From Hyphomicrobiales bacterium (GTDB lineage Bacteria > Pseudomonadota > Alphaproteobacteria > Rhizobiales > Rhizobiaceae): a stretch of DNA of 64,000 nt. Made by a program: the position numbers and the translations under genes. Shown piece after piece: positions 1 through 7,836 of this stretch (positions within the stretch are counted from its first letter, which is position 1; every line of letters starts with the position of its first letter). The notes beneath the pieces were generated by a model, which did no database searches, had not been told where the DNA came from, and worked only from the letters and a program-made list of their open reading frames with translations. The stretch is taken from contig UBZP01000026.1 of the NCBI GenBank assembly GCA_900469965.1, positions 20,152-84,151 of the forward strand. Reading direction: 5' to 3'.

Positions 1-94
1 GCGTTTGCCTAGCGGGTTTCTCTGACCTTTTTCAGTGTGCTTACTCTATGTCAACCAACTGGCGCATTTCAAGGCTCGAAAAAACCAGACATTA

Positions 95-874
95 TCACGC
101 ATTTACAAGGAGTTGCCCGCTTTCTACCCGCCGCAGCCATGGGTGCCGATCAGGGCGAAACGGCAAGAGAACGTGATTTGCCAGCCGGGGCGCGAGCGAT
201 TCGTGCAGCAATCCGAGCGCGTCCTGCCAGAGCTGCCAGTCGAGGCGCGCGAGAATGGCGCCGCGAACGGACGTGGCAAGTTCATACTTGCGATACGCTC
301 CCCGCATCGGCCGGCGCCTGGCCGGGTCGCGACCATCGGCCTCGTATTCATAGATGCGCCCGAATGCATCCTTGGCCTTGCGCTTGACGAACCAGCGGGG
401 CTTTCCGTTCATGGACACGAGCTGGGTGAACGGTTCTTCCGCCTCCCAGTCAGGGCCATGGCCCAATACCGCGGACGAGAGCACAAGAGTGACGACGTGA
501 TCGCCATTGACGAGGTCGCCCCGCAACCGCTGTTCCTCGACCACGCGGGCCACCTCCGCCGCCACCAGCCCATGATCGTCGCGCCATTCGGGAAACGGCC
601 GCCATTCCGACGAAACTTCAAAGCCGCCTCGTGAGGCCAGCGCCATCACGGCATCGGCGGCAGCCACCGCGTCCGCATGCGGTTCATCCCGGTCAGGAGC
701 CTGTCCGAGCGGCGCACTCCCGCCGTCGATGCGGGTGCCAAGCATGCCGACACGCTCGATCACCGCCCAGGCGGAGGCGCCATAGCCGAGCTTTTCCGTT
801 TCTTCAGGCGGGCGGCCTACCAGTTCGACCGCAAAAGCCCAGGTCAACAAACGCTCGATGCTCACTTTTCTCAT
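95..874 (-). CDS. Conserved-looking hypothetical protein of the integrated element
   Basis: A 259-residue protein I do not recognise. The ATG at 874 is preceded by a GAGGG-type ribosome site. It is soluble, with no signal peptide or membrane segment, and carries Trp/Leu-rich stretches in the C-terminal half (DWQLWQDALGLL around residues 215-226) and a basic end. It is read leftwards, after the candidate origin and the helicase, so it probably belongs to the replication or early region of the element. Nothing in it points to an enzymatic activity. Codon use matches the GC-rich phage-like block rather than the lower-GC cargo further right. Confidence 0.7.
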   Translation of the reverse strand: MRKVSIERLLTWAFAVELVGRPPEETEKLGYGASAWAVIERVGMLGTRIDGGSAPLGQAPDRDEPHADAVAAADAVMALASRGGFEVSSEWRPFPEWRDDHGLVAAEVARVVEEQRLRGDLVNGDHVVTLVLSSAVLGHGPDWEAEEPFTQLVSMNGKPRWFVKRKAKDAFGRIYEYEADGRDPARRRPMRGAYRKYELATSVRGAILARLDWQLWQDALGLLHESLAPRLANHVLLPFRPDRHPWLRRVESGQLLVNA

Positions 875-899
875 GATTTACCCTCTTTTGCGATGGATT

Positions 900-1213
900 G
901 GACAGCAAGGACAGCAACCATCTCAAAAATGGACAGATAGATGGTGACCTTGGACAGATAAAACGCAATAAAAACAATGCTTGGACAGGTAGGACAGATA
1001 ATCTCAGGGTTTATGTGATGCGAGGTCCAGCTTTTCCTTCATACCTTCCGCACCAAACCCTCAAAGAACACACGTGCGCGCGCATCATATAAACCCGGAA
1101 AATTGCTGTCCTTGCTGTCCTTGCTGTACAGGCATTTGTTTTCATTGCGATATTTCTCCGCGTTGCATGTCTCTTGCTGTCCATTTGCTGTCCGTTTGCT
1201 GTCCTTGCTGTCC
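900..1213. repeat. Iteron-like arrays, candidate replication origin of the element
   Basis: Between the helicase gene and the gene at 95-874 lie about 420 bp without a convincing gene. They contain six GGACAG copies on the plus strand (900, 909, 931, 952, 983, 992) and six inverted CTGTCC copies (1106, 1115, 1177, 1188, 1199, 1208), plus one degenerate CTGTAC at 1124. Many are spaced 9 or 11 bp. Between the arrays are 16-bp inverted-repeat arms at 1007-1022 and 1081-1096 with one mismatch. The two opposed arrays are nearly symmetrical about 1052. Position next to a P4/D5-type helicase and a Toprim primase suggests an origin or initiator-binding region, as in P4-like replicons. A regulatory array is the alternative. 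Confidence 0.5.
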
Positions 1214-1296
1214 ACCCACACCCTTGGAGAGGGGCCAGAAGGACGCATTCGGAGGCTGCTGCCCTTGCAGTCCGACGAAGGGTCCGGGTGCTCCGG

Positions 1297-3111
1297 TCAT
1301 GGATAGGTCTCCGGCAGAGGCTCATCATCGGAGTAGCGGTAGGACGGCTGGCTGTCGGGATGGCTGCTCGGCCGCCGGAACTCGTCGCGAATGCGAATGC
1401 CCAGGTATAACGTGCCGTTTGAGCGGGCGCGGCGAAACTGGTGCATGAGGTCGTCCGGGCCGCGCCAGCTCTTGTGCGTCTGGTCGGGCAATCGCCGCGT
1501 AAACGTCTGCTGCTTGAATTCCGACAAGCCTTCCCGCTTGGCATAGTTCGTATAGGCGATGAACAGGTCTTCCGGAGTGCACCGATCCTCGTCCTTGCCG
1601 GTTATGTGGCAGGCGTTGCGTAGGAAGGCGCCGATCGGGTCGCTCTCCTCACGGTATTCCGCGGTCGCGGCCGAGACGCCGGCGGGCACCTGCAGGCCGT
1701 GCTCGAGATATTCCAGCGCCCCTCGCACCATCCAGGCGAAGATGCCCGCCTTCTCCACCCGCAGCTTCCGTGGCAGATCGCGGTCCACCTCCTCTTCGGC
1801 GATCTGGATTTCGAACGGTACCAAGTGCACGCGTCGCCAGATACCGTCGGAATCGTCATGGATGATCGGCTTGTGGTTGCCCGACAGAATGATCTTGAAC
1901 TGCGGCACCAGCTCGAAGAAGTCCTGATGCAGGCGCCGCACGGCGATCACCTCGCCGCCGGTCAGGGCCTTGATCAGCGCATCCTTGAGACGAACGCCCA
2001 TTTCCGGCTCCGAAGCCGCGACCAGCCGGGCGCCCGGCAGGCGCGCAAGGTCGGGCGTCGCCTCGGCGCCGGCCCGCTTGCTGTCGCCGGCGAAGCTGTC
2101 GATCGACATGGAGACGGCATAGTCGCCGAGGATCTCGACCATCAGGTCGACAAAGGTGGATTTGCCGTTCCGGCCCGCGCCATAGAAGAACAGCAGGCAT
2201 TGCTCGACCGTCAGCCCCAGCAGGCAATAGCCCATGTAGCGTTGCAGGAAGTGACGGATATCGACGTTCGGCATCACCTTTTGCAGGAATTTCGCAAACA
2301 GGGGTGCCGCGGCCTTGGCGTCGAAATCCACCTGCGCAAGCTTCGAGATGAAATCGGACGCCCTATGCCGATCGAGGCGGATTGCCCATTTGCGCGAACC
2401 GTCCACCTCGGCGCAGTAGAAACGCAATGTGCCGTTCCGGCAATTGATGGCGTGAAGATCGCAATTGAGGTCGTTCACCTCTCGCGACACGTATGGGATG
2501 GCCTCGGTGAGCATGTTGTTGATCTTCGAGGTCCCGGCCGAGGACTTGGCATGCCCATGCCGAGAGGACATCCGGCCGGCGCGATCCTTGTTGACGACCA
2601 GCATGGCGTCAACGGCCGCCTGCAAGGCGTCATGCTTCTCGATTTCCTCGGCAGTCCATTTCTTGTCCGGCTTGCCGAGTTCCTTCAGCTCCTCGATGGC
2701 AAGCTTTCCCGCCTCGATTTTCGCCCGTTCGTCGTCGTTGCAGTCCAGCATCACCGCTTCGTCGTCGATGAACTCCGCCGTCAGGTGCGCCAGCCGCCGC
2801 ACGACCGCACCCGAGGCGTCCTCGAGCCAGCGGCCGTCGGTATAGCCGTGCCAGCCGACGTTCGTCACATGCAGGACCTGGTCACCGTAGCGTTCGATGA
2901 AGCGCCTGGCATTGCCGATATCGGTTTCGGGCTCACGCGAGCAATGTTCGAGGATCTCCTCGGCTGACAGCGCGACGGACTCGTCTTCAGGTTCCGGCTC
3001 TGCAACCGTCAGAGGGTCCGGGTTCTGCTGGTAGTCACCGCGCTGCATCTGCGCCTGAGCGATGATGCGAGCGACGGCTTCTGGAATGCCGCTCTTTGGC
3101 TTGTCTGACAC
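1297..3111 (-). CDS. D5/P4-family superfamily 3 replicative helicase
   Basis: A 604-residue protein of the phage/plasmid primase P4-family C-terminal type. It has a D5_N-like region at about residues 200-300, then Walker A GAGRNGKST with Lys317, a Walker-B-like ASEPEMG near 365 and the SF3 motif-C-type LSGNHKP near 410. Such proteins unwind DNA at phage and satellite origins and usually work with a primase domain, here encoded separately by the next upstream gene, whose stop codon abuts this gene's start. It lies beside a repeat array resembling iterons. The first 100 residues are acidic and variable. The family call is confident; its role in element replication is inferred. Confidence 0.9.
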   Translation of the reverse strand: MSDKPKSGIPEAVARIIAQAQMQRGDYQQNPDPLTVAEPEPEDESVALSAEEILEHCSREPETDIGNARRFIERYGDQVLHVTNVGWHGYTDGRWLEDASGAVVRRLAHLTAEFIDDEAVMLDCNDDERAKIEAGKLAIEELKELGKPDKKWTAEEIEKHDALQAAVDAMLVVNKDRAGRMSSRHGHAKSSAGTSKINNMLTEAIPYVSREVNDLNCDLHAINCRNGTLRFYCAEVDGSRKWAIRLDRHRASDFISKLAQVDFDAKAAAPLFAKFLQKVMPNVDIRHFLQRYMGYCLLGLTVEQCLLFFYGAGRNGKSTFVDLMVEILGDYAVSMSIDSFAGDSKRAGAEATPDLARLPGARLVAASEPEMGVRLKDALIKALTGGEVIAVRRLHQDFFELVPQFKIILSGNHKPIIHDDSDGIWRRVHLVPFEIQIAEEEVDRDLPRKLRVEKAGIFAWMVRGALEYLEHGLQVPAGVSAATAEYREESDPIGAFLRNACHITGKDEDRCTPEDLFIAYTNYAKREGLSEFKQQTFTRRLPDQTHKSWRGPDDLMHQFRRARSNGTLYLGIRIRDEFRRPSSHPDSQPSYRYSDDEPLPETYP

Positions 3112-4359
3112 TTAGGCAGGCTCCTTTTGCATGGCATGGACGATGGCGCTGGCGAAGTCCTCGCCCTCCGGCGGCCACCAGATGTCGATCGTCCGGCCCT
3201 CGCGCGTGAGCCGGGTTTCGGCACGCGCCATGGCAGCGGCGGTCTTGACGAACTCGCTGTCGCCGTCGGCGAGCAGGACGAGTGTGGTGACGTGGTCGGC
3301 GATCCGGACGGCATCGTCCGGTCCCTGGTCGGGCTTTGGGACCGGCCCCTGGATGCGTACCGGCTTCAACACACCCTTGGCGTCCGCCTTTTTGAGGGTC
3401 GGGTGGCTGAAGGCGGATCGCTGATCAGCCGGACCGGCAAGATTGCCGAGGTCGCCGGTCGCGAAATAGAAGGTATCGGCGCGGAAGCCCTCGGCGCCGG
3501 CGACCGCCAGCACCGTCTCGATCCCCTCGCCGCCCAACCAGCGCAGCGCCGCCATCTCGCCCAGAAGCGGAATGAGCGAGCCCTTCTTCGCGCCGCGCAT
3601 TTTCTTTGTCGGCAGGGGCTTGCCCGTGTCGTCGAGGCCAAGGTCGGGCCGGAATTTCGGCGCATGCCGCAGATCGATCCATGTCACATGGCAGCCGGTG
3701 ACACGGCCGGCGAGATCCACGAACGGCGCAACCATCGCCGGGCCGGCATAGGGCGAGACCGGCCGGCCGAAGTCATCCTCCCCGTGCCAGTAGCTTTGCG
3801 AGCTGGAAAAGCGGACGCTCTCGAAGACGCTTGGCGGCACGTCGAAACCGGTGCGCAGGCAAAGATAGCGCGCGACTTCGGATCCGCGTGCATCCCCGGC
3901 ATTGAAGAAAATGCCCCTCGCCTGCTTTGCCTCGCGCTCGCGAAAGCTGTTCTGGTCGGCCGCTCGCTTTGCCGCCGCCTGCTCGCTTCGGCGACGGCGC
4001 TCGGCGAGACGCTCCAGGCGTGCGGCGCGCTCGTCGTCGCTCTCACGCTCTCCGCCTTGCGGGATGGCTTCGCCCAGCACCGCGGCACATGCCTCGAGGA
4101 AGCCGGTCCGGTCGCGGGTATCGAGTTCCAGCACATGCGCCATAAGCCCGATGCCGTCGCGGCCACCAATAGCACCGCGGCAATTCCATGCCGGTAGCGC
4201 CAGATTGATCGAAAACCGGTCCTTGCCCCCGCAGGCAGGGCACGCCCCGGTATAGCCCTTGCGGGTCAGTTTCAACCCGGCAGCCGTTGCCGCCTCAGCG
4301 ATGCTGACGCGGCGCGCGCGGTCGATGAACTCGCCGATTTCATCTGCCGCGTCGCTCAT
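3112..4359 (-). CDS. Zinc-ribbon/Toprim DNA primase of the element
   Basis: A 415-residue protein starting at the ATG at 4359, which follows a strong GGGGGG ribosome site; an in-frame ATG at 4407 lies inside the operator region and is less likely. The N terminus has a CHC2-like zinc ribbon (Cys40, Cys43, Cys60, with GGKDRFS between). The C-terminal half carries Toprim features: the acidic EGIET motif near residue 265 and a DGDSE acidic motif near 365. This is the small DnaG-like primase often paired with a D5 helicase in rhizobial prophages. The middle (about 120-175) is charged and Arg/Glu/Ala-rich, probably a linker. Its promoter region is shared with hicA. Confidence 0.85.
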   Translation of the reverse strand: MSDAADEIGEFIDRARRVSIAEAATAAGLKLTRKGYTGACPACGGKDRFSINLALPAWNCRGAIGGRDGIGLMAHVLELDTRDRTGFLEACAAVLGEAIPQGGERESDDERAARLERLAERRRRSEQAAAKRAADQNSFREREAKQARGIFFNAGDARGSEVARYLCLRTGFDVPPSVFESVRFSSSQSYWHGEDDFGRPVSPYAGPAMVAPFVDLAGRVTGCHVTWIDLRHAPKFRPDLGLDDTGKPLPTKKMRGAKKGSLIPLLGEMAALRWLGGEGIETVLAVAGAEGFRADTFYFATGDLGNLAGPADQRSAFSHPTLKKADAKGVLKPVRIQGPVPKPDQGPDDAVRIADHVTTLVLLADGDSEFVKTAAAMARAETRLTREGRTIDIWWPPEGEDFASAIVHAMQKEPA

Positions 4360-4386
4360 CGGCCCCCCCCGGAAAATAACGAGAAA

Positions 4387-4435
4387 TGCGGACAAAAACG
4401 CCCGCACTTACTTGCCGTGCGGACAAAAATGTCCG
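4387..4435. promoter_or_regulatory. Candidate HicB operator, two related palindromic boxes
   Basis: In the divergent gap between the primase and hicA are two related boxes, both beginning TGCGGACAAAAA. The box at 4420-4435 is a perfect palindrome (CGGACA-aaaa-TGTCCG). The box at 4387-4406 is an imperfect version. HicB antitoxins with DNA-binding domains autoregulate through such repeats; binding here is inferred. Confidence 0.5.
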
Positions 4436-4464
4436 ATAACGTATTCATTGAAACGGAGATCGAC

Positions 4465-4662
4465 ATGGACAAGCGGGATCGCTTCATTGCCGAACTGAGA
4501 GACGAAGCCAAAGCGGCGGGCCTCTCCTTCCGGGTCAACAAATCGAAGGGCAAAGGGGGCCATGCAACAGTGTTTGTAGGAGACCGCTTCACCACCCTCC
4601 CCAGCCGGGAGATAGACCCGAAGACGGCGGCGAAGATCAGGAAGGGGTTGGGGCTCAAGTGA
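4465..4662 (+). CDS. hicA: HicA-family mRNA interferase toxin
   Basis: A 65-residue HicA-like protein with the double-stranded-RNA-binding fold signature: short N-terminal helix (AELRDEAKAAGLSF), the catalytic-type GGH with His33 followed by an ATVFVG strand, and the C-terminal PKTAAKIRKGLGL helix. HicA toxins cleave mRNA and are neutralised by HicB. I chose the ATG at 4465 because it follows GGAG and fits family length; in-frame upstream starts (4417, 4429) fall within the operator palindromes. hicB begins about 60 bp downstream on the same strand. Lacks the common N-terminal GW motif, so the assignment rests on the core fold pattern and the HicB partner. Confidence 0.8.
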   Translation: MDKRDRFIAELRDEAKAAGLSFRVNKSKGKGGHATVFVGDRFTTLPSREIDPKTAAKIRKGLGLK

Positions 4663-4724
4663 GCCCCTTCCCCGCGTTGTCCATGGAAGGAAGGCCAATC
4701 ACGGCCAGAATGGAGAAGAGAGCG

Positions 4725-5156
4725 ATGTTGAAGACCTACGCCTATGCGGCCCGCTTCGAGCCGACCGAGAAGCCCGGCGGTTTCACCGTCACCTTCGACG
4801 ACGTGCCCGAAGCGATCACCGAGGGCGATGATATGGCAGAAGCCCGCGCTATGGCGGCCGACGCGCTCGGCGTGGCGCTGTTGACCTATCTTGAACTGGG
4901 CAGGCCATTGCCGGATGCTGTGACTGAAGGCGAGACGATCACGCCGGAGCCGGAGACGGCCGCAAAGATCGCCGTCATCGAGACGTTCAAGGCCAGCGGT
5001 CTTTCCGGCCGCGAGCTGGCGCGCCGCCTTGGCAAGGACGAAAAGGAGGTGCGCCGGGTGCTGGATCCGAACCACGCCACGAAACTGCCCGTTCTGTCTT
5101 CGGCGCTGTCCGCCATGGGCAAGCGCCTGGTGGTGGGGCTGGAGGCGGCGGAGTAG
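4725..5156 (+). CDS. hicB: HicB-family antitoxin with C-terminal DNA-binding domain
   Basis: A 143-residue antitoxin. The N-terminal half (residues 1-70) has the degenerate RNase-H-like HicB pattern (YAARFEPTEKPGGFTVTF and the acidic EGDDMAEA segment). The C-terminal half has a helix-turn-helix-like region (SGRELARRLGKDEKEVRRVL, about 93-112) that would bind the operator upstream of hicA. The ATG at 4725 follows GGAGAAGAG; an in-frame GTG at 4659 overlaps the hicA stop and is a weaker alternative. Together with hicA it forms a type II toxin-antitoxin pair likely to stabilise the element. Confidence 0.87.
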   Translation: MLKTYAYAARFEPTEKPGGFTVTFDDVPEAITEGDDMAEARAMAADALGVALLTYLELGRPLPDAVTEGETITPEPETAAKIAVIETFKASGLSGRELARRLGKDEKEVRRVLDPNHATKLPVLSSALSAMGKRLVVGLEAAE

Positions 5157-5189
5157 CAATCCGCACGCAACGAAGAAGGGACGTCCGCC

Positions 5190-5435
5190 ATGGACCCCAA
5201 ACGATGGGATAAGGCGGTGGAAATCGAACTCGGCAGGACCGGGCATATCCATCGTGTGACCAGCACTCAGGAGGCTGCCGAAATCCTGCTGGCGAAATGG
5301 CCGATCAAAGGCGGGAGGATGCACCTCGCCGCCCGAATTGCCTGCCTGGATGTTCTCGAAGGCGTGCAGCCCCCCGAATATGCGCGGGAGGCGTTTCTCG
5401 CCGCCGCCGATGAGGCGGGGATGTTCGTGAGATGA
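5190..5435 (+). CDS. DUF982 protein, first of three tandem paralogues
   Basis: An 81-residue DUF982 protein, a family mostly confined to Rhizobiales and common on plasmids and mobile DNA, of unknown function. It begins MDPKRWDK and contains the conserved EAAEILLAKWP helix and the C-terminal EAFLAAADEAGMFVR. A GAAGGGA site precedes the ATG. Two further copies follow on the same strand at 5640 and 5987, so the array arose by tandem duplication. No catalytic residues are evident. Confidence 0.85.
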   Translation: MDPKRWDKAVEIELGRTGHIHRVTSTQEAAEILLAKWPIKGGRMHLAARIACLDVLEGVQPPEYAREAFLAAADEAGMFVR

Positions 5436-5639
5436 GGCCTTCATCGTCATTCCGCCGCCTCCGCAAAGACGGATATCGGCCGCCCCTGCGCGCGCTCCAG
5501 CGCATGGGTTGCAACCGGATTGACCCAGAGAACTTCGACACGCTCGCGGGCGCCGTCGCTTTGCCCTCCGCCCGCATGGAACCACAGCCTGGACCGCCCG
5601 TTTTTGGGCAGCGGCACGTGTGCGGAAGGGAGGCCCGGC

Positions 5640-5888
5640 ATGGACGCGAAACTGTGGAACAAGCCCGTTGAGGTCGAGCTCGGCAGAATCGGCCACTTCC
5701 GCGCGATTACGAGCACGCGCGAGGCGGCCGAGTGCCTCCTGACGCGATGGCCGGAATCGGCCGGTCCAGCCCATGCCGCCGCGCGCCGCGCCTGCCTTGC
5801 CGTGCTCGAGGGGAAAGCAGAGCCGGAGGTTGCCCGTCAGGCCTTCATCGATGCGGCCGAAGAATCGGGGATTTTCGTACGTTCCTAG
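5640..5888 (+). CDS. DUF982 protein, second tandem paralogue
   Basis: An 82-residue DUF982 protein starting MDAKLWNK, with the family's EAAECLLTRWP helix and EAFIDAAEESGIF-like end (here QAFIDAAEESGIFVRS). The ATG at 5640 follows GGAAGGGAGG. The 200-bp gap after the first copy contains no supported gene. It is closer in register to the third copy at the N terminus (MDAK) than to the first (MDPK). Function unknown. Confidence 0.85.
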   Translation: MDAKLWNKPVEVELGRIGHFRAITSTREAAECLLTRWPESAGPAHAAARRACLAVLEGKAEPEVARQAFIDAAEESGIFVRS

Positions 5889-5953
5889 TAAGACGGGAAC
5901 ATGACGGTTCATGATGCCGAGTTGCTTGATCACTCGACTGGTCGCATGACGGC

Positions 5954-6613
5954 TCACAGCACGGCCCTCCGCAGGGAACTAACGCGATGGACGCGAAACG
6001 CTGGGACAAGCCAGTGACGGTGGAGGCCGAAAAGGTCGGAATGCTGCGCAGCATTGCAAGCACCATGGAAGCGGCGGAATTTCTTCTCCTGCATTGGCCG
6101 CTTGACTGGACCGGTCCCGCACACGTTCGTGCGCGACATGCCTGCATCCAGGTTCTGGGGGGAAAAAGCCCGCCCGAGCACGCCCGCGAGGCCTTCATCA
6201 ATGCCTGCGAAGAGGCGGAGATATTCATTCAGTCGGAGTGAGGCCATCAGGCAGGCCACCTCCCCGCCGCGCAGGCGCGTGATGTTGTCGAGTATCGCCT
6301 GGGCCCGCTCCTGGGCGTCGAAATCGCGCCGTGCGATCGCCAGCAGCTTGCTGGTATGCACGACCGGGCCGTATCGAGCGGTTTCGATCGCACCCGCGCG
6401 CACGGCGAGCGCACGCTTGGACTGCGTATCGAAGTGAACCCAGCTCGCGTTCCGGTGCTTGCCGAACGAAAGCGTCTGGTGCCCCTGAATCCACTTGCGC
6501 TGCACCCCGATCCGATCGGCCATCGCCAGCAGCTCCGCGTCACTGTCGGCCCACATGTGGCACATGATCATGGAGCCGAAGGCCGCTTTCATGTCGTCGA
6601 CATAGACCGCCAT
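5954..6613 (-). CDS. DUF4031 protein with uncertain 3' end
   Basis: From the ATG at 6613 (MAVYVDDMKAAFG) the first 115-130 residues match DUF4031, a phage-associated family with the MCHMWADSDAELLAMADRIGV segment and a later SKRALAVRAGAIE strand. The function is unknown. A GGAAGG-type ribosome site precedes this ATG. The frame stays open to 5954, but residues beyond about 130 read antisense through the third DUF982 gene and look non-natural, so the original stop was probably lost. Upstream, the same frame continues without a stop into a fragment of a cytosine methyltransferase (6614-6790). Confidence 0.65.
   Translation of the reverse strand: MAVYVDDMKAAFGSMIMCHMWADSDAELLAMADRIGVQRKWIQGHQTLSFGKHRNASWVHFDTQSKRALAVRAGAIETARYGPVVHTSKLLAIARRDFDAQERAQAILDNITRLRGGEVACLMASLRLNEYLRLFAGIDEGLAGVLGRAFSPQNLDAGMSRTNVCGTGPVKRPMQEKKFRRFHGACNAAQHSDLFGLHRHWLVPAFRVHRVSSLRRAVL
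5987..6241 (+). CDS. DUF982 protein, third tandem paralogue
   Basis: An 84-residue DUF982 protein (MDAKRWDKPV start, EAAEFLLLHWP helix, EAFINACEEAEIF end). The core is diverged, with VEAEKVGML in place of the ELGR.G motif of the other two. It lies antisense to the 3' extension of the DUF4031 reading frame at 5954-6613, so one of the two convergent ends must be incidental; the clear paralogy of this protein to its two neighbours makes it the better-supported gene in the overlap. Confidence 0.8.
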   Translation: MDAKRWDKPVTVEAEKVGMLRSIASTMEAAEFLLLHWPLDWTGPAHVRARHACIQVLGGKSPPEHAREAFINACEEAEIFIQSE

Positions 6614-6790
6614 CACGCCGCCTTCCTGGTTGATGGCATAGTCCGGCGAGCGCCCGAGCGCCATCTCGATCCCGGTCGAGGCCCCGCCGCCGCCGGCGAA
6701 GCTGTCGATGATGATCGGCTCGCCGATTGACGGCGCTGCAAGGTTGCCCGCAAGAATGGTGCCGGCGAAGAGAGTTTCGCGAAACATCAC
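6614..6790 (-). pseudogene. N-terminal remnant of a C5-cytosine methyltransferase
   Basis: Reading from the ATG at 6790, 59 codons run in frame into the DUF4031 gene. They contain PIIIDSFAGGGGASTGIEMA at residues 25-44, which is motif I (the AdoMet-binding loop) of phage-type C5-cytosine methyltransferases, followed by LGRSPDYAIN. The catalytic PC motif and everything downstream are missing, so a deletion has joined the methyltransferase start to the DUF4031 gene. It may still be translated as a fusion or as a coupling leader. It overlaps the stop of the upstream HTH gene by 4 bp. Confidence 0.7.
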
Positions 6791-7023
6791 GCCTCCCCCT
6801 TCCGGAGAGCCGACCCGTCAGAGGGCAGGATTTCTGGATATAGCTGCCGGACGATGTCCCGTGCTGTCTGGATCGTGCGTGCAACTGCGTCTTCGCCAAC
6901 GCCTAGGAGACGCGCGATATCGAAGGTATCGAACCGCTTCGTGGCCCAGAGCTCGAGGCAGATTTCCGCTTCGTTTGCCGTCAGGAGGCGGGACGGTTTT
7001 CGAGCTGCTTGCCTGTTGTTCAT
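6787..7023 (-). CDS. Small helix-turn-helix protein of the leftward early operon
   Basis: A 78-residue basic protein with a helix-turn-helix-like segment (TFDIARLLGVGEDAVARTIQ, about residues 33-52). It is probably DNA-binding and of phage origin, but I do not recognise a named family. Its start overlaps the stop of the preceding gene (ATGA) and its stop overlaps the next start, so it is part of a translationally coupled run. Confidence 0.75.
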   Translation of the reverse strand: MNNRQAARKPSRLLTANEAEICLELWATKRFDTFDIARLLGVGEDAVARTIQTARDIVRQLYPEILPSDGSALRKGEA

Positions 7024-7325
7024 GCTACGCTCCTGATCCGAAGTTCCGCGAGATCCCGCTCGCCGGCGATCCGCAGGCGGCCGGCGGCGATGCAGGCGTC
7101 GAGCGTCCGATCGAGATCAAGCGCGGCCTGATCCCGCGACCAGGTCTCGCGGTTGATGGCGATGAAGGGAGTTCCCGGCGACCAGCCGCGCAGGTGGTGT
7201 GCCCGCGTGACGCTGCGCATCCTATCGAGGTTATCGAGATCGAGACCGAACTCAGAGACAGCGCGCCGGCATTCCAGCAAGGTAGGCGCGACGATCAAGA
7301 GGATCCGTTGGCGACGTTCACGCAT
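7020..7325 (-). CDS. Hypothetical phage-type protein
   Basis: A protein of about 101 residues. The chosen start (7325, MRERRQRILLIV) overlaps the upstream gene by 8 bp; an in-frame ATG at 7334 is equally possible. It begins with a hydrophobic beta strand (RILLIVAPTL) and has a central RGWSPGTPFIAIN motif, a pattern I associate with rhizobial prophage hypotheticals. No catalytic motif is visible and no function is assigned. Confidence 0.7.
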   Translation of the reverse strand: MRERRQRILLIVAPTLLECRRAVSEFGLDLDNLDRMRSVTRAHHLRGWSPGTPFIAINRETWSRDQAALDLDRTLDACIAAGRLRIAGERDLAELRIRSVA

Positions 7326-7836
7326 GGGCGTCACCGTCGGAGATCAGGGCAATCTCGGCACGCCCCGCATCTTTCAATTCCCATATTGCGGGGCTGAAAG
7401 CCTTGCCGGGCTTTCTCAGCTCGATCATGTTCTTGTCGCGCAGCTGGTCCATCGCCGTCTTGACCACGCCGGTGCTGAGATCCGCGCGGCGCGCGATCGT
7501 GTCGCGGTCGAGCTGGATCACACCGTCTTCCGACTGCGCGAAGAGCCGCAGGATGCGACGCGCAGATCGCCCGATACCCACCTGCTGCGGCCGGCCGCCC
7601 TTTGCATCCGGGTCGGCGCCACCTTCGAAGCTTGCAAGGCGAAAGAGCGGACGGTGCGCCCGGAGTGCGACGACCTCGTCTGCCGTGCGGCCGATCGCCT
7701 TGCCGATCGATGCGGCCGTCACCTTATGTTCGGAGATCAGCAGCACGAGCTCGCACTGCGCCTGCGGCGACAACGCCGAAAACGCCGCGGCCGAAACCGC
7801 AGTCGGGGTCGTGGAGAAAAGCGAAATCGATGTCAT
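7318..7836 (-). CDS. Winged-helix-like hypothetical protein
   Basis: A 172-residue protein. The ATG at 7836 overlaps the upstream stop (ATGA), which settles the start over a longer in-frame extension. The N-terminal half (LSPQAQCELVLLISEHKVTAA region) and the segment at about 115-150 (DTIARRADLSTGVVKTAMDQ, then LRDKNMIELRKPG) look like a winged-helix domain with a wing hairpin. It is a likely regulator or replication accessory of the element. Not assigned to a named family. Confidence 0.75.
   Translation of the reverse strand: MTSISLFSTTPTAVSAAAFSALSPQAQCELVLLISEHKVTAASIGKAIGRTADEVVALRAHRPLFRLASFEGGADPDAKGGRPQQVGIGRSARRILRLFAQSEDGVIQLDRDTIARRADLSTGVVKTAMDQLRDKNMIELRKPGKAFSPAIWELKDAGRAEIALISDGDAHA

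Noticed and set aside
900..1213. CRISPR-like repeats
   Set aside because: Units are only 6-9 bp, spacing is 9-42 bp, and there are two opposite orientations; no cas genes. Better read as iterons.
5447..5716. A minus-strand frame ending ERAQGRPISVFAEAAE
   Set aside because: The C-terminal part looks somewhat natural, but it overlaps the second DUF982 gene antisense and has no partner or clear ribosome site.
4356..5957. A 533-codon minus-strand frame across hicAB and two DUF982 genes
   Set aside because: It covers four supported plus-strand genes; repeated-looking segments merely mirror the DUF982 duplication.
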